DNA from: Clostridia bacterium
Lineage (GTDB): Bacteria > Bacillota > Clostridia > Oscillospirales > CAG-272
Assembly (NCBI GenBank): GCA_017452665.1
Contig: JAFTLZ010000066.1
Location: forward strand, 1 to 35,570
Direction of reading: 5' to 3'
Length of the DNA stretch: 35,570 nucleotides
Shown: piece after piece, positions 15,409-23,142 of the stretch
How the letters are laid out: every line of letters begins with the position of its first letter
Numbering within the stretch: position 1 is the first letter of the stretch
Position numbers and translations under genes: made by a program
The notes under the pieces: generated by a model
Database searches by the model: none
Seen by the model: only the letters and a program-made list of their open reading frames with translations
What the model was told of the DNA's origin: nothing

Positions 15409-15475
15409 ATTTTGCCATTGTAAGATTTTGCAAGAGAACAGACGGAACGATTAGATCGCACTACCAGTCTTAAAT

Positions 15476-15678
15476 GCTCCATGGTTGTCCCCTCTTAGTT
15501 AGCTTTGCACGCGGCTGATGAAAGTTGTTTGTATATCCCGATGCTTCGCATCGCCCTACGGGTTCGACTGGCGAGCTTGCGAGCCTTCTCAGAGATGACA
15601 CACGGGGGGAGTAATTTTGAAATTTAGCTGCGAGCCTTCTTCATAGATGATATGTGGAGCGGATGAGGTGGCGGTACC
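15476..15678. other. Intergenic stretch without a recognisable gene
   Basis: No supported coding sequence. It has short self-complementary bits (GATGCTTCGCATC; GGCGAGCTTGCGAGCC) of the kind found in degraded intergenic repeats, but no clear element boundary. Confidence 0.4.
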
Positions 15679-15809
15679 CAGCCGCTCGCGGGAGCCATTG
15701 TTTTGGCTGTCTGCTCGGAAACAAATTTAGGTACTAAATAAACGAACGAGGCAGGAGCTTCCCTGCCTCGCCAATTTTTATTCATGCGTTGAAAGTTTTG
15801 AAGGGGTTT
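15679..15809 (-). repeat. Inverted partial copy (A2) of the multi-hairpin repeat's 3' module
   Basis: Read on the minus strand it parallels 33301-33433: CCCCTTCAAAACTT, then GAATAAAAA, a CGAGGCAGGG/CCTGCCTCG hairpin (15747-15770), TTATTTAG, TTTCCGAGCAGAC and CGGGAG...AGCGGCTG. It lies downstream of the minus-strand PBP2 gene, so like the other copies it follows a gene end in sense orientation. Confidence 0.75.
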
Positions 15810-15835
15810 GGGGAAACTTTTTCAAAAGTTTCCCC
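15810..15835. repeat. Perfect 12-base-pair hairpin at the end of the PBP2 operon
   Basis: GGGGAAACTTTT, TC, AAAAGTTTCCCC; the relative of 656-679. Probably a transcription-end hairpin for the minus-strand cell-shape genes, although no long T-run follows. Confidence 0.6.
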
Positions 15836-15903
15836 AATAATCGCATCCTTTTTCAAAAGTCCCCCACAAAAAATCGAGTTTTTTTCAAAACAACCCCGTT
15901 CAT

Positions 15904-17979
15904 TTATTCCCCGCTCTCGCTGTAGTATTTCTCCAGCACGCGTCCCGCTGTCAGCGCGGCGTAACCGCCCGTATAGCCTTGCTCAAGCACGGTCGCAATG
16001 ACGATTTCGGGATCGTCGTAAGGCGCCGCACACACAAACAACGCGTTATCACATTCGGTTCCCGTCTGCGCCGTACCGGTCTTTCCGCCTACGGTCACGG
16101 GGATGGAGGAATTGATCCAGCGTCGGATCACCGAGCTGTTCGCTACCACCTCGCGCATCCCCTCAAATACCGTATCCAGCACCGCGGTTGGAATCTCGAT
16201 GGAATCCAATACCGTGTCCTCGGTCTGCGCAAAAAGGTAAATCGGCTCGCTGTTCCCTACCTTATAAACGCTATGCAGCAGATGCGCCGTGTAGCGCGTT
16301 CCGCCGTTGACCAGCGTGCTGACGTAGCAAGCCAGCTGCAAGGGGGATGCCTGCGTATCGGATTGCCCGATCGACGCATGCCAGGTGTTACCCGTTGTCC
16401 AAGCGTCACCGTGAATCTCACCGCGGTAGGTCGGCCCCGCCAACACACCGGAAGTTCCGCCCAGCTCAAAGCCCGTGGATTCCCCAAAGCCAAAACGGCT
16501 CATATAGCGCTCCATCGTCTCAATGCCCAATCGGGTGCCAAGCTCGCAGAAAAAGCTGTTGCAGGAGTATGCAATCGCGTGCACAACATCCACGCCGCCC
16601 CAATGGTTATCTCCGTAGGTGGAGCAACCAACGCCCCCCACAAATCCGGCAGAAGGGTATTTCCCAACGCAGGAGATCACAGTGTTTGCGGTAACCGCTT
16701 CTTCCATCAGTCCAACCGCCGCCATACCAAGCTTAAACGTAGAGCCCGGCGCGTAATAGCCGTTCAGTGCACGGTTCAGCAAGGGTTGATCCTCATTGCC
16801 TGCCAGCACATCATAATTCGCATTGTAGGTAGACAGATCATAGGTCGGATAGGACGCGATCGCAAGCACCTCAAAGGTGTCGGGATCCATCACCACCGTG
16901 GCGCCTGCCCGACACTCGCTTCCCGTTGCCACACTTGTTGCACGGTCGGAAACGTACGCCACGTTTTCCGCCAGACCGTCCTCGGCAGCAATCTGCAAAT
17001 CCATGTCAACCGTCAGATAAACGTCACAGCCCGCAACCGGTTCTTTTTTTACGGTCACGTTCACGATATTTCCGGCTGAATCCTCCTCGATCAAAAGAAT
17101 CCCGTCGGTACCGCGCAGATATTCCTCAAACGCCGATTCACAGCCGGTCTTTCCGACAATGGCGTTCATCTGATAGCCCTGCTCGTTGTAATACTCCCAT
17201 TCCTCCGAATAAATCGGCCCCACCGTTCCGAGAATATGGGAGGCATAGCCAGGATAGCTATACACGCGTTCGATGTTGATCATAAAATCCACCGCCGACA
17301 GATTTCGCTCCTTGACGTAGGTCATCAGCGTCATATCCGCATCGGTCGCAAAGCTATACTCCCCGGTACTGCGAAAACGCAACGCATCCATATCGTAATA
17401 CAGATGGATCAGCGTGTCGATCTCGTCATCGTCATACAGTCGGTTGCCGTCGGCATCGGTTGCCAAAAGCTGATAGACCTCCACGTAGTGATCGCGTAGC
17501 TCCTCCGCACTGGTGTCGTCATCAAGCCCAAGATCGCTCAACACCCGCCCCAATCGGTAATAGCGGAGCGAATCTCCGTCGGTCGTTTCTTCGTTGTAGT
17601 AGTAATACGGATAATAGCTCCCTTCAAACGGGAAAAAGCGCTCCGTGTGGGAATCCTCCGCATCGCACGCACGCAAAGCCTGCGCCAGTTGCAGGCAGAC
17701 CTCGTTTTTCTCCTGCACGCGCAACGCCGAAAATCGGTTGTACGAAAGCTTTAAATCGTATGTATAGCTGTTGGAAACCAGCTTCTTTCCGTTGCGGTCG
17801 TAAATCTCGCCCCGCACGGCCTGCACGGTTACCTGACGCGTGGTGGTTCCCGTATCGTAGGTGTTCTCCCGCCCGGCAATCTGAATATAAAACAGCCGCC
17901 CAAGATAGATCACACAAATTACGCAAAACACCAGCACAATGGCAAGATAGCGCACCGAATGATTCCGATTCGCTTGCAA
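15904..17979 (-). CDS. Class B penicillin-binding protein 2 (peptidoglycan transpeptidase)
   Basis: 691 residues from a TTG start, with AGGAGG 8 bases upstream. A single N-terminal membrane anchor (about 10-34) is followed by the PBP dimerisation domain (VQAVRGEIYDRNGKKL, 52-67). The transpeptidase domain has STFK (413-416, Ser413 nucleophile), SCN (472-474) and KTG (633-635). A long acidic insertion (about 105-235, with a run of six aromatic residues) lies between dimerisation motif and pedestal. Context with MreB points to the elongasome PBP2 role (MrdA-like), cross-linking side-wall peptidoglycan outside the membrane. A SpoVD/FtsI-type division role is less likely given the neighbours. Confidence 0.93.
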   Translation of the reverse strand: MQANRNHSVRYLAIVLVFCVICVIYLGRLFYIQIAGRENTYDTGTTTRQVTVQAVRGEIYDRNGKKLVSNSYTYDLKLSYNRFSALRVQEKNEVCLQLAQALRACDAEDSHTERFFPFEGSYYPYYYYNEETTDGDSLRYYRLGRVLSDLGLDDDTSAEELRDHYVEVYQLLATDADGNRLYDDDEIDTLIHLYYDMDALRFRSTGEYSFATDADMTLMTYVKERNLSAVDFMINIERVYSYPGYASHILGTVGPIYSEEWEYYNEQGYQMNAIVGKTGCESAFEEYLRGTDGILLIEEDSAGNIVNVTVKKEPVAGCDVYLTVDMDLQIAAEDGLAENVAYVSDRATSVATGSECRAGATVVMDPDTFEVLAIASYPTYDLSTYNANYDVLAGNEDQPLLNRALNGYYAPGSTFKLGMAAVGLMEEAVTANTVISCVGKYPSAGFVGGVGCSTYGDNHWGGVDVVHAIAYSCNSFFCELGTRLGIETMERYMSRFGFGESTGFELGGTSGVLAGPTYRGEIHGDAWTTGNTWHASIGQSDTQASPLQLACYVSTLVNGGTRYTAHLLHSVYKVGNSEPIYLFAQTEDTVLDSIEIPTAVLDTVFEGMREVVANSSVIRRWINSSIPVTVGGKTGTAQTGTECDNALFVCAAPYDDPEIVIATVLEQGYTGGYAALTAGRVLEKYYSESGE

Positions 17980-18023
17980 AGCGCTCCCTCCTTTCCCGAA
18001 AATAAGGCGATTTTAAAAAGCAA

Positions 18024-19043
18024 TTACACCATGTAACTGGATAAAAACAGCAGCAAAACCAAAAAGGCAAACACCCAAACGGCGGGATTGAGCAAGATCA
18101 CGCGCCCCCATTCACCGGCGCTCAAAGGCTGTTCGGCTTTTTTGAAGGGCTTTCGCTTGTAAACAATCAGCAGCACTGCCGACACGATGGAGCCAACAAA
18201 CACCAGCATCAAAAAGAGCAGATACAAAATATACATCACAACGCCTGCAGTGTTCTGCGACAGTGCTGCCATCGGGTCGCTTGCCAGCAGCTCGGTATCC
18301 AAAAGCTTGAGCATCTCACTGCTGTAAACACCGCCCACCAAATTGATCGCCATGTGCAAAAGGACCGTGTGCAGAATGTTTCCCGTGTTGATATAAATGT
18401 ACCCGAACACCATTCCAAGCATTGCCGCATAAAAGAACTGCCCAAAGTTGCCGTGAATCAAGCCAAACGCAATTCCGGAGATCAGGATTGCAGGCAGATC
18501 TCCGTAACGGCGCAAGCGGTCGATCACCATTTTGCGGTAAAAGATCTCCTCCAGAATCGGCGCCAGAATTCCAACGCACAGCAAATTGACCCAAAGCGGT
18601 GAGGCTGTGGTCAGCGTTTCCAGCTCGTTCACGACCTCCTGCCCCGTCAAAAAGCTGATGACCGCATTGACAAACAGACCAATGTAGTTCCCGGCATAGG
18701 TCAGCCCAAAGCAAACAGCCATAAGACCGAGAAACACGGGCAGACTCAGCTTTTTCTTTTCGGGCGGCTCCGATCTGCTCAAACGGTAGAAACAGACAGA
18801 GAGTGGCATGGCAAACACGTACATGGAGACCGACGAGAGCATCCACCGATACCAATCCGCATCCGTAATTTGCGGAGCGAATCGGCTGACCAGCGCAACG
18901 ATCACCCACTGCACCATCATGGAAAACAGAAAAATAAAGGAAATCCCCAACGCCGGCCCCGCAATCTGCAGCCGTTCGCGAAACAGATCTCGCTTCGGAC
19001 GCTGTTCGGGCGGCGTCGGCATCTGTGGAAAATAGGAATTCAT
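18024..19043 (-). CDS. CPBP-family intramembrane metalloprotease (CAAX protease-like)
   Basis: 339 residues with about eight membrane helices. The CPBP motifs are EEIFYR (Glu165, Glu166, Arg170), FGLIHGN (His197) and HMAIN (His230, Asn234), the glutamates and histidines forming the presumed metal site. The ATG at 19043 has an AGGAGG site. It lies 44 bases upstream of PBP2 and 98 bases after mreB, in the position where mreC/mreD are usually found. Substrate unknown; CPBP proteins include prenyl-protein proteases and bacteriocin-immunity proteins. Confidence 0.92.
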   Translation of the reverse strand: MNSYFPQMPTPPEQRPKRDLFRERLQIAGPALGISFIFLFSMMVQWVIVALVSRFAPQITDADWYRWMLSSVSMYVFAMPLSVCFYRLSRSEPPEKKKLSLPVFLGLMAVCFGLTYAGNYIGLFVNAVISFLTGQEVVNELETLTTASPLWVNLLCVGILAPILEEIFYRKMVIDRLRRYGDLPAILISGIAFGLIHGNFGQFFYAAMLGMVFGYIYINTGNILHTVLLHMAINLVGGVYSSEMLKLLDTELLASDPMAALSQNTAGVVMYILYLLFLMLVFVGSIVSAVLLIVYKRKPFKKAEQPLSAGEWGRVILLNPAVWVFAFLVLLLFLSSYMV

Positions 19044-19073
19044 AAAAAACCTCCTGACGAATGATAAGAAACA

Positions 19074-19098
19074 CGGGGGAAATGCTTGCAATCCCCCG
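19074..19098 (-). terminator. GC-rich hairpin between mreB and the CPBP gene
   Basis: CGGGGG and CCCCCG pair around a 13-base loop. On the minus strand TGTTTCTT follows, a poor T-run. It may attenuate rather than end transcription from mreB into the protease and PBP2 genes. Confidence 0.45.
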
Positions 19099-19141
19099 GT
19101 TGTCCCGCCGCAAGCTTCTATGCGCGGCTATGATGTATCTA

Positions 19142-20146
19142 TTAGCGCTTATACTTTGTAAACTCCGAAAAATCTCCCGCGCTTTGCAGCATTTTGCCAA
19201 GTCCCATGCAAACCGCATCCAAGGGGCGCTTTGCAATGCTTACGCGGATGCCCGTGCGCTCGCTGATGGCACGGTCGATTCCCGGCAGGAGCGAGCCTCC
19301 CCCCACCATAACGATTCCAAAATCGAAAATATCGGCAGAAAGCTCAGGCGGAGTTTCCTCCAGTGTCATCTTCACCATCGAAATGATCTCGGAAAGCGGC
19401 TCCCGAATTGCCTCGCGGATCTCGGCAGAGCTGACCTCAATGCGCACCGCAAGACCCGTGCGCAAATCCCGTCCGCATACCTCCGCACTCCCGCGGTCAA
19501 TGTCCGGCATCGCGGTTCCGATCTTTTTTTTCAAATATTCGGCAGTGATGTCCCCAATCAGCAGGTTGCGCGTTTGCTTGAGATAGTTGACAATGGCAAG
19601 ATCCAGCTCGTTCCCCGCAATGCGCAAGGAGTTGGATTGCACCACACCGCCAAGGCTGATCACCGCAGTTTCGGACACTCCGCCGCCAAGATCCACCAGC
19701 ATCGCGCCGCGCGCCTTGGAGATGGCAATGCCCGCACCGACCGCCGCGGCGATCGGCTCGTCAATCAGCTCCACGTTTTTCGCACCTGCCTCTGCCGTTG
19801 CATCCTCAACTGCACGCTGCTCTACCCCCGTAACACCGTACGGAATACATACCAGCGCCGCCGGGCGGCTGAACATCGAGGTCATATCCATGCGCTCAAA
19901 AAAATCGTGCAGCATCAGCGAGGTCGTCTTGAGGTCGGTGATCACGCCGTCCTTCAGGGGGCGCAACGCCAGAATATTGCCCGGCGTTTTTCCGACCATG
20001 CGCTTCGCTGTCGTTCCGGAGGCAATCACCTCCTGCGTCACGCGATCCAGCGCCACCACCGAGGGAGCACGCAGAACGATGCCCTTGTCCTTGAGATAGA
20101 TCATAGTATTTGACGTACCCAGATCAATTCCGATCTGCTTTGCCAT
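19142..20146 (-). CDS. mreB: Rod-shape determining protein MreB/Mbl
   Basis: 334 residues, normal MreB length. The actin-like ATPase motifs are phosphate 1 GIDLGTSNTMIYL near the N-terminus, ELIDEPIAAAVGAG, phosphate 2 MLVDLGGGVSETAVISLGG and the adenosine motif VMVGGGSLLPGID. It polymerises under the membrane and guides the elongasome. The start at 20146 has a GGAGGTG site. It has its own promoter in the gap after maf. mreC and mreD do not follow. Confidence 0.95.
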   Translation of the reverse strand: MAKQIGIDLGTSNTMIYLKDKGIVLRAPSVVALDRVTQEVIASGTTAKRMVGKTPGNILALRPLKDGVITDLKTTSLMLHDFFERMDMTSMFSRPAALVCIPYGVTGVEQRAVEDATAEAGAKNVELIDEPIAAAVGAGIAISKARGAMLVDLGGGVSETAVISLGGVVQSNSLRIAGNELDLAIVNYLKQTRNLLIGDITAEYLKKKIGTAMPDIDRGSAEVCGRDLRTGLAVRIEVSSAEIREAIREPLSEIISMVKMTLEETPPELSADIFDFGIVMVGGGSLLPGIDRAISERTGIRVSIAKRPLDAVCMGLGKMLQSAGDFSEFTKYKR

Positions 20147-20201
20147 CGGCGCTCACCTCCCCGTCTGCCATGCGGCATCAAATTAGACTTCACCATAATA
20201 A

Positions 20202-20230
20202 ATTATAACATAAAGATTGGTATTTGACTA
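20202..20230 (-). promoter_or_regulatory. Promoter of mreB
   Basis: Minus strand TAGTCA (20225-20230), 17-base spacer, TATAAT (20202-20207), placed right after the maf stop. Confidence 0.6.
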
Positions 20231-20234
20231 CCCC

Positions 20235-20822
20235 TTACAGCAAATTTTCTCCAAAAATTTCAAAATAAAGTCGATTCATGCGGTGCACGGGGAGCCCTAC
20301 CACGTTAAAATAGTCTCCGCGGATGCCCTTGATATACGCAGACGCCAAGCCTTGAATGGCATACGCCCCCGCTTTGTCGTAGGGTTGAGACAGCCGCACG
20401 TAGTGCCGGATCGTCTCCTCGTCCAAAGCATCGAACTCCACCTCGGTCACTTCGTGAGATACCCCTTGGCGATCCGTGCCGATCAAACAAATACCGCTGA
20501 CCACCTCGTGCCGCCTGCCCGAATACAGCCGCAGCATCCGACAGGCGTCCTCCTCGTCGCGCGGCTTTCCGAGGATTTCTCCGTCAATGGCAACCACGGT
20601 GTCCGAGGAAATAATGACCGTGTCCGAAAGCTCCCGCCCTGCGGCAAGCAAGGCATCTTTTACCGCAAGTCCCTTGCGCAAAGCAAGCGCCTCCACCAGC
20701 GCGCGCGGGTCTGCTTCGTCACAGCTCTCATCCGTGTCGGCGGTCACCACCTCAAAGGGTAGCCCCAGTGTTTCCAGAATTTCTTTTCTCCGCGGAGATT
20801 TGGATGCTAAAATATACTTCAT
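20235..20822 (-). CDS. maf: Maf-family nucleotide pyrophosphatase
   Basis: 195 residues. The N-terminal substrate loop is ILASKSPRRKEIL, with SSDTVVAIDGEILGKP containing the catalytic Asp, then SGRRHEVVSG and PYDKAGAYAIQG. Maf proteins hydrolyse (modified) nucleoside triphosphates such as dTTP/UTP to monophosphates, a house-cleaning role linked to septum inhibition. maf next to mre genes is a common order in Bacillota. The start at 20822 has an AAAGGAAAG site. It lies only 20 bases after the AraC-type gene. Confidence 0.95.
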   Translation of the reverse strand: MKYILASKSPRRKEILETLGLPFEVVTADTDESCDEADPRALVEALALRKGLAVKDALLAAGRELSDTVIISSDTVVAIDGEILGKPRDEEDACRMLRLYSGRRHEVVSGICLIGTDRQGVSHEVTEVEFDALDEETIRHYVRLSQPYDKAGAYAIQGLASAYIKGIRGDYFNVVGLPVHRMNRLYFEIFGENLL

Positions 20823-20842
20823 AACGCTTTCCTTTCAAGCAA

Positions 20843-21664
20843 TTAAAATTCGTTTTGCCTTCGGTAGGTATTCGGAGTCATCCCCGTCAAGCTCTTGAAC
20901 ACACGGCAAAAGCTCTTCGCATCGCCAAAGCCGGTCTGCTGTGCAATGCTTTCAACGCTGTCGGAGGTCAGGGAAAGAAAATTGCAGGCAACCTCCACGC
21001 GCCGCTGATTTAAGGCATGGTGAAAGGTTTCTCCCGTAACGCGCTTAAACACCTTGCAAAAGTTGCTTTTGTTGTATCCGCTGCAGGCGGCAACCTCTTC
21101 AATACGCAACGGCTCAGCATACCGCGTTCTGATCCGCTCCAGTGCGGACTCCACGTTGGAGAGCGTACGCATTTTCCCCGACACCGCGGCGGTTTCCGGG
21201 AAATTTTTGAGAATACAAGCGCAGGTTTCGCATAGCTTCCCCTTAATTCGCAAATCTGAAAATTCGTTTTTTTCAATGCAAAGCTTCGCAGTTTCCGAAA
21301 GGAGCATACGCAACTGAAGAAGATCCGCATTTTCATTTTCAAGGTTTCCAAGATGCAGGATCGGTGAGGAAAAAGACGCCTTGGAAAGCGCAGAATAGTA
21401 CGACTCCAAAAACATCGGTCCAACCTCCAGCGTCAGGCATCGGTTGTTCCCATCCCCGGCATATTCATGCGCCGACATGGCACCTATCATCGCCAGATCT
21501 CCCTTTTGCATACGGTAGACAGTATGCTCAATGTACAACTCATACGAGCCTTCCAGACAGTAGCTGAGCTCGATCTCAGGATGCCTGTGTACCGCAAAAT
21601 TTCCGATTCCGCATACAAAGGCAACGTAGCTTTTGTCCCTGCCAAGCATCTTCTGGTAAAGCAT
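20843..21664 (-). CDS. AraC-family transcriptional regulator
   Basis: 273 residues. The N-terminal half is a cupin-like sensor (HRHPEIELSYCLEGSYEL near residue 27, then MQKGDLAMIGAMSAHEY). The C-terminal half (about 172-273) has the two helix-turn-helix units: RIEEVAACSGYNKSNFCKVF, then SIAQQTGFGDAKSFCRVFK followed by TGMTPNTYRR. The strong GGGAGGTGA site fits the start at 21664. It is divergent from the ceramidase-like/aminotransferase operon and likely regulates it. The sensor resembles regulators that respond to sugars or related metabolites; ligand unknown. Confidence 0.92.
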   Translation of the reverse strand: MLYQKMLGRDKSYVAFVCGIGNFAVHRHPEIELSYCLEGSYELYIEHTVYRMQKGDLAMIGAMSAHEYAGDGNNRCLTLEVGPMFLESYYSALSKASFSSPILHLGNLENENADLLQLRMLLSETAKLCIEKNEFSDLRIKGKLCETCACILKNFPETAAVSGKMRTLSNVESALERIRTRYAEPLRIEEVAACSGYNKSNFCKVFKRVTGETFHHALNQRRVEVACNFLSLTSDSVESIAQQTGFGDAKSFCRVFKSLTGMTPNTYRRQNEF

Positions 21665-21693
21665 CTTCTCACCTCCCGTCCCTATATGATATT

Positions 21694-21722
21694 ATTATAC
21701 ATCATTCTATGGCGCGCGTCAA
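21694..21722 (-). promoter_or_regulatory. Sigma-A promoter of the AraC-type regulator
   Basis: Minus strand TTGACG (21717-21722), 17-base spacer, TATAAT (21694-21699). The strength suggests constitutive expression. Confidence 0.85.
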
Positions 21723-21766
21723 TCATAAAAAGTAAATTTTTGCGAATTTTTGCATATAAAAAGGGA

Positions 21767-21795
21767 TTGAAAAAGCGCCTGACATCGTGTATCAT
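21767..21795 (+). promoter_or_regulatory. Promoter of the ceramidase-like/aminotransferase operon
   Basis: TTGAAA (21767-21772), 17-base spacer, TATCAT (21790-21795). It is weaker than the divergent promoter, in line with activation by an AraC-type protein. The 44 bases between the two -35 boxes would hold the operator; no clear direct repeat was seen. Confidence 0.65.
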
Positions 21796-21828
21796 AAATA
21801 TAACGAAAAAGCCAAAGGAGGAACTGTT

Positions 21829-23142
21829 ATGAATCAACTACAGCTCGGCATCGGGCGTGAGATCATCACCCCTGCCGTCGGCGGCACTCTTTGCGGGTAC
21901 GAGCCCGATCATCATTCCGAATCGGTCGCAGATAATCTGACCGTCACCGCATTCTTTTTTCAAAAAGGCAACATAAACGCATTGATGATCAGTGCAACGG
22001 TATGCGAAATTCAAACCGCGCTTTGCAACCGCCTTTTAGCAGGGCTGGAGACAGAATTTGGGATTCCGAAAAGCAACATCATTTTATGTGCCACGCACAC
22101 GCACTCCGGCCCCAATCTGATGGGAGAATACGGCTGGGGAGAGATCGATATGGAATACTGCGAGAGCATCTTCATCCCCCGTCTCCACGCTGCCGTTCGT
22201 ACCGCAATCGGACATACGCAGCCTGTTCGCATGGGTGTCGGCGTTGGGGAAAGCCTTGTCGGCATCAACCGCCGCGAAATCAAAAAAGACGGCTCCATCG
22301 CGCTGGGACAAAATCCGTGGGGCGCGTTCGATCCAAAAATGACGGTTCTCTCCTTCGCAGATGAGGATGACAAATGCGTTGCAAACATCATTCACTACGG
22401 CGCGCATTGCACCGGTGCTGGAAAAAACACCGAAATCACGCGCGATTGGGCAGGCGTGATGATCGATCGTTTGGAGGAAATCAGCGGAGGAATCACCGCA
22501 TTCTTAAACGGTCCGGAGGGAGATGTCGGCCCGCGCCTGACAAACGGTTGGACAACGGCAAACCTGCAGCTTGCACTGGAGCTTGGCGGTGTTGCTGCGC
22601 AGGATGCGGTCAAAATCTATCATACCGTGCACAGCTACTGTGACGCAGAGCTCTCCGTGCTGTGCGCCCCCGTTGCCGTCCCCTTGGAAAAGCGGATCCC
22701 GCTGGAGGAGGCACAAAAGGAATATGAAAAATATAAAGCCAACACCGTCAATATCGGTGCTGCTATGAATGAGCATTATCGCCAGGTAATCAACTCTTAC
22801 GAGAGCAACTACAAGGAGGTACCCTATCGCACCTTCCCGCAATCTCTGATCCGGCTGGGCGAGGTCACCTTCGTAAGCTTCCCTTACGAGCTGTTCTCCG
22901 AGATCGGTTTGCGGATTGCCCGCGAGGTCAAGAACAGCCGTGTGCTTTCGCTTTCCAACGCAAACGGTGCCGACGGATACTTCGTCACCGAGGACCAGAT
23001 CTGCCGTGGCGGATACGAGGTCGGAATGTTCTTAAACGGAGATGTACAGGGATATCGCGCCGACAGCGACACGCAACTCGTTTTGGAAACACTCAAGAAC
23101 ATTCAAAAACTGAACGAAGAAAGGAAGGAACGAAATGTATAG
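21829..23142 (+). CDS. Neutral/alkaline ceramidase-like (PF04734-type) hydrolase, no signal peptide
   Basis: 437 residues. The N-terminus (GIGREIITPAVGGTLCGY) and the metal motif CATHTHSGP (His90, His92) are hallmarks of the neutral/alkaline ceramidase N-terminal domain. A second His-containing stretch IIHYGAHCTG and NGPEGDVGPR follow, like the VGDVSPN region of ceramidases. Known members hydrolyse the amide of ceramides with zinc, but many bacterial relatives have unknown substrates. This copy lacks a signal peptide and the C-terminal Ig-like domain, so it should be cytoplasmic. The AAAGGAGG site fits the start. It overlaps the aminotransferase gene by 8 bases. Confidence 0.82.
   Translation: MNQLQLGIGREIITPAVGGTLCGYEPDHHSESVADNLTVTAFFFQKGNINALMISATVCEIQTALCNRLLAGLETEFGIPKSNIILCATHTHSGPNLMGEYGWGEIDMEYCESIFIPRLHAAVRTAIGHTQPVRMGVGVGESLVGINRREIKKDGSIALGQNPWGAFDPKMTVLSFADEDDKCVANIIHYGAHCTGAGKNTEITRDWAGVMIDRLEEISGGITAFLNGPEGDVGPRLTNGWTTANLQLALELGGVAAQDAVKIYHTVHSYCDAELSVLCAPVAVPLEKRIPLEEAQKEYEKYKANTVNIGAAMNEHYRQVINSYESNYKEVPYRTFPQSLIRLGEVTFVSFPYELFSEIGLRIAREVKNSRVLSLSNANGADGYFVTEDQICRGGYEVGMFLNGDVQGYRADSDTQLVLETLKNIQKLNEERKERNV

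Larger units (their letters stand above)
15141..15475 (+). repeat. Multi-hairpin intergenic repeat, copy A1
   Basis: Direct copy of the unit at 33100-33433. The first 200 bases are about 90 percent identical by eye; the 3' third is more diverged. Hairpins in order: GGGGCTGCG/CGTAGCCCC (15141-15165); AAAAAAGCC/GGCTTTTTT (15171-15195, terminator-like); TGTAT/ATACA (15227-15241); GACGGC/GCCGTC (15270-15286); a long interrupted stem GGGGTGAGT, AAATGCGA / TCGCATTT, ACTCACCCC (15300-15341); and ACGAGGT/ACCTCGT followed by six T (15378-15408). It sits directly after deoC. There is no coding potential. Confidence 0.85.

Noticed and set aside
15285..15482. Short minus-strand open frame within repeat A1
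   Set aside because: It lies over the conserved hairpins, has no start signals and is not kept in repeat copy B.
19061..20113. Plus-strand open frame of 350 codons
   Set aside because: Antisense to mreB, Arg/His-rich, no recognisable motif and no ribosome site.
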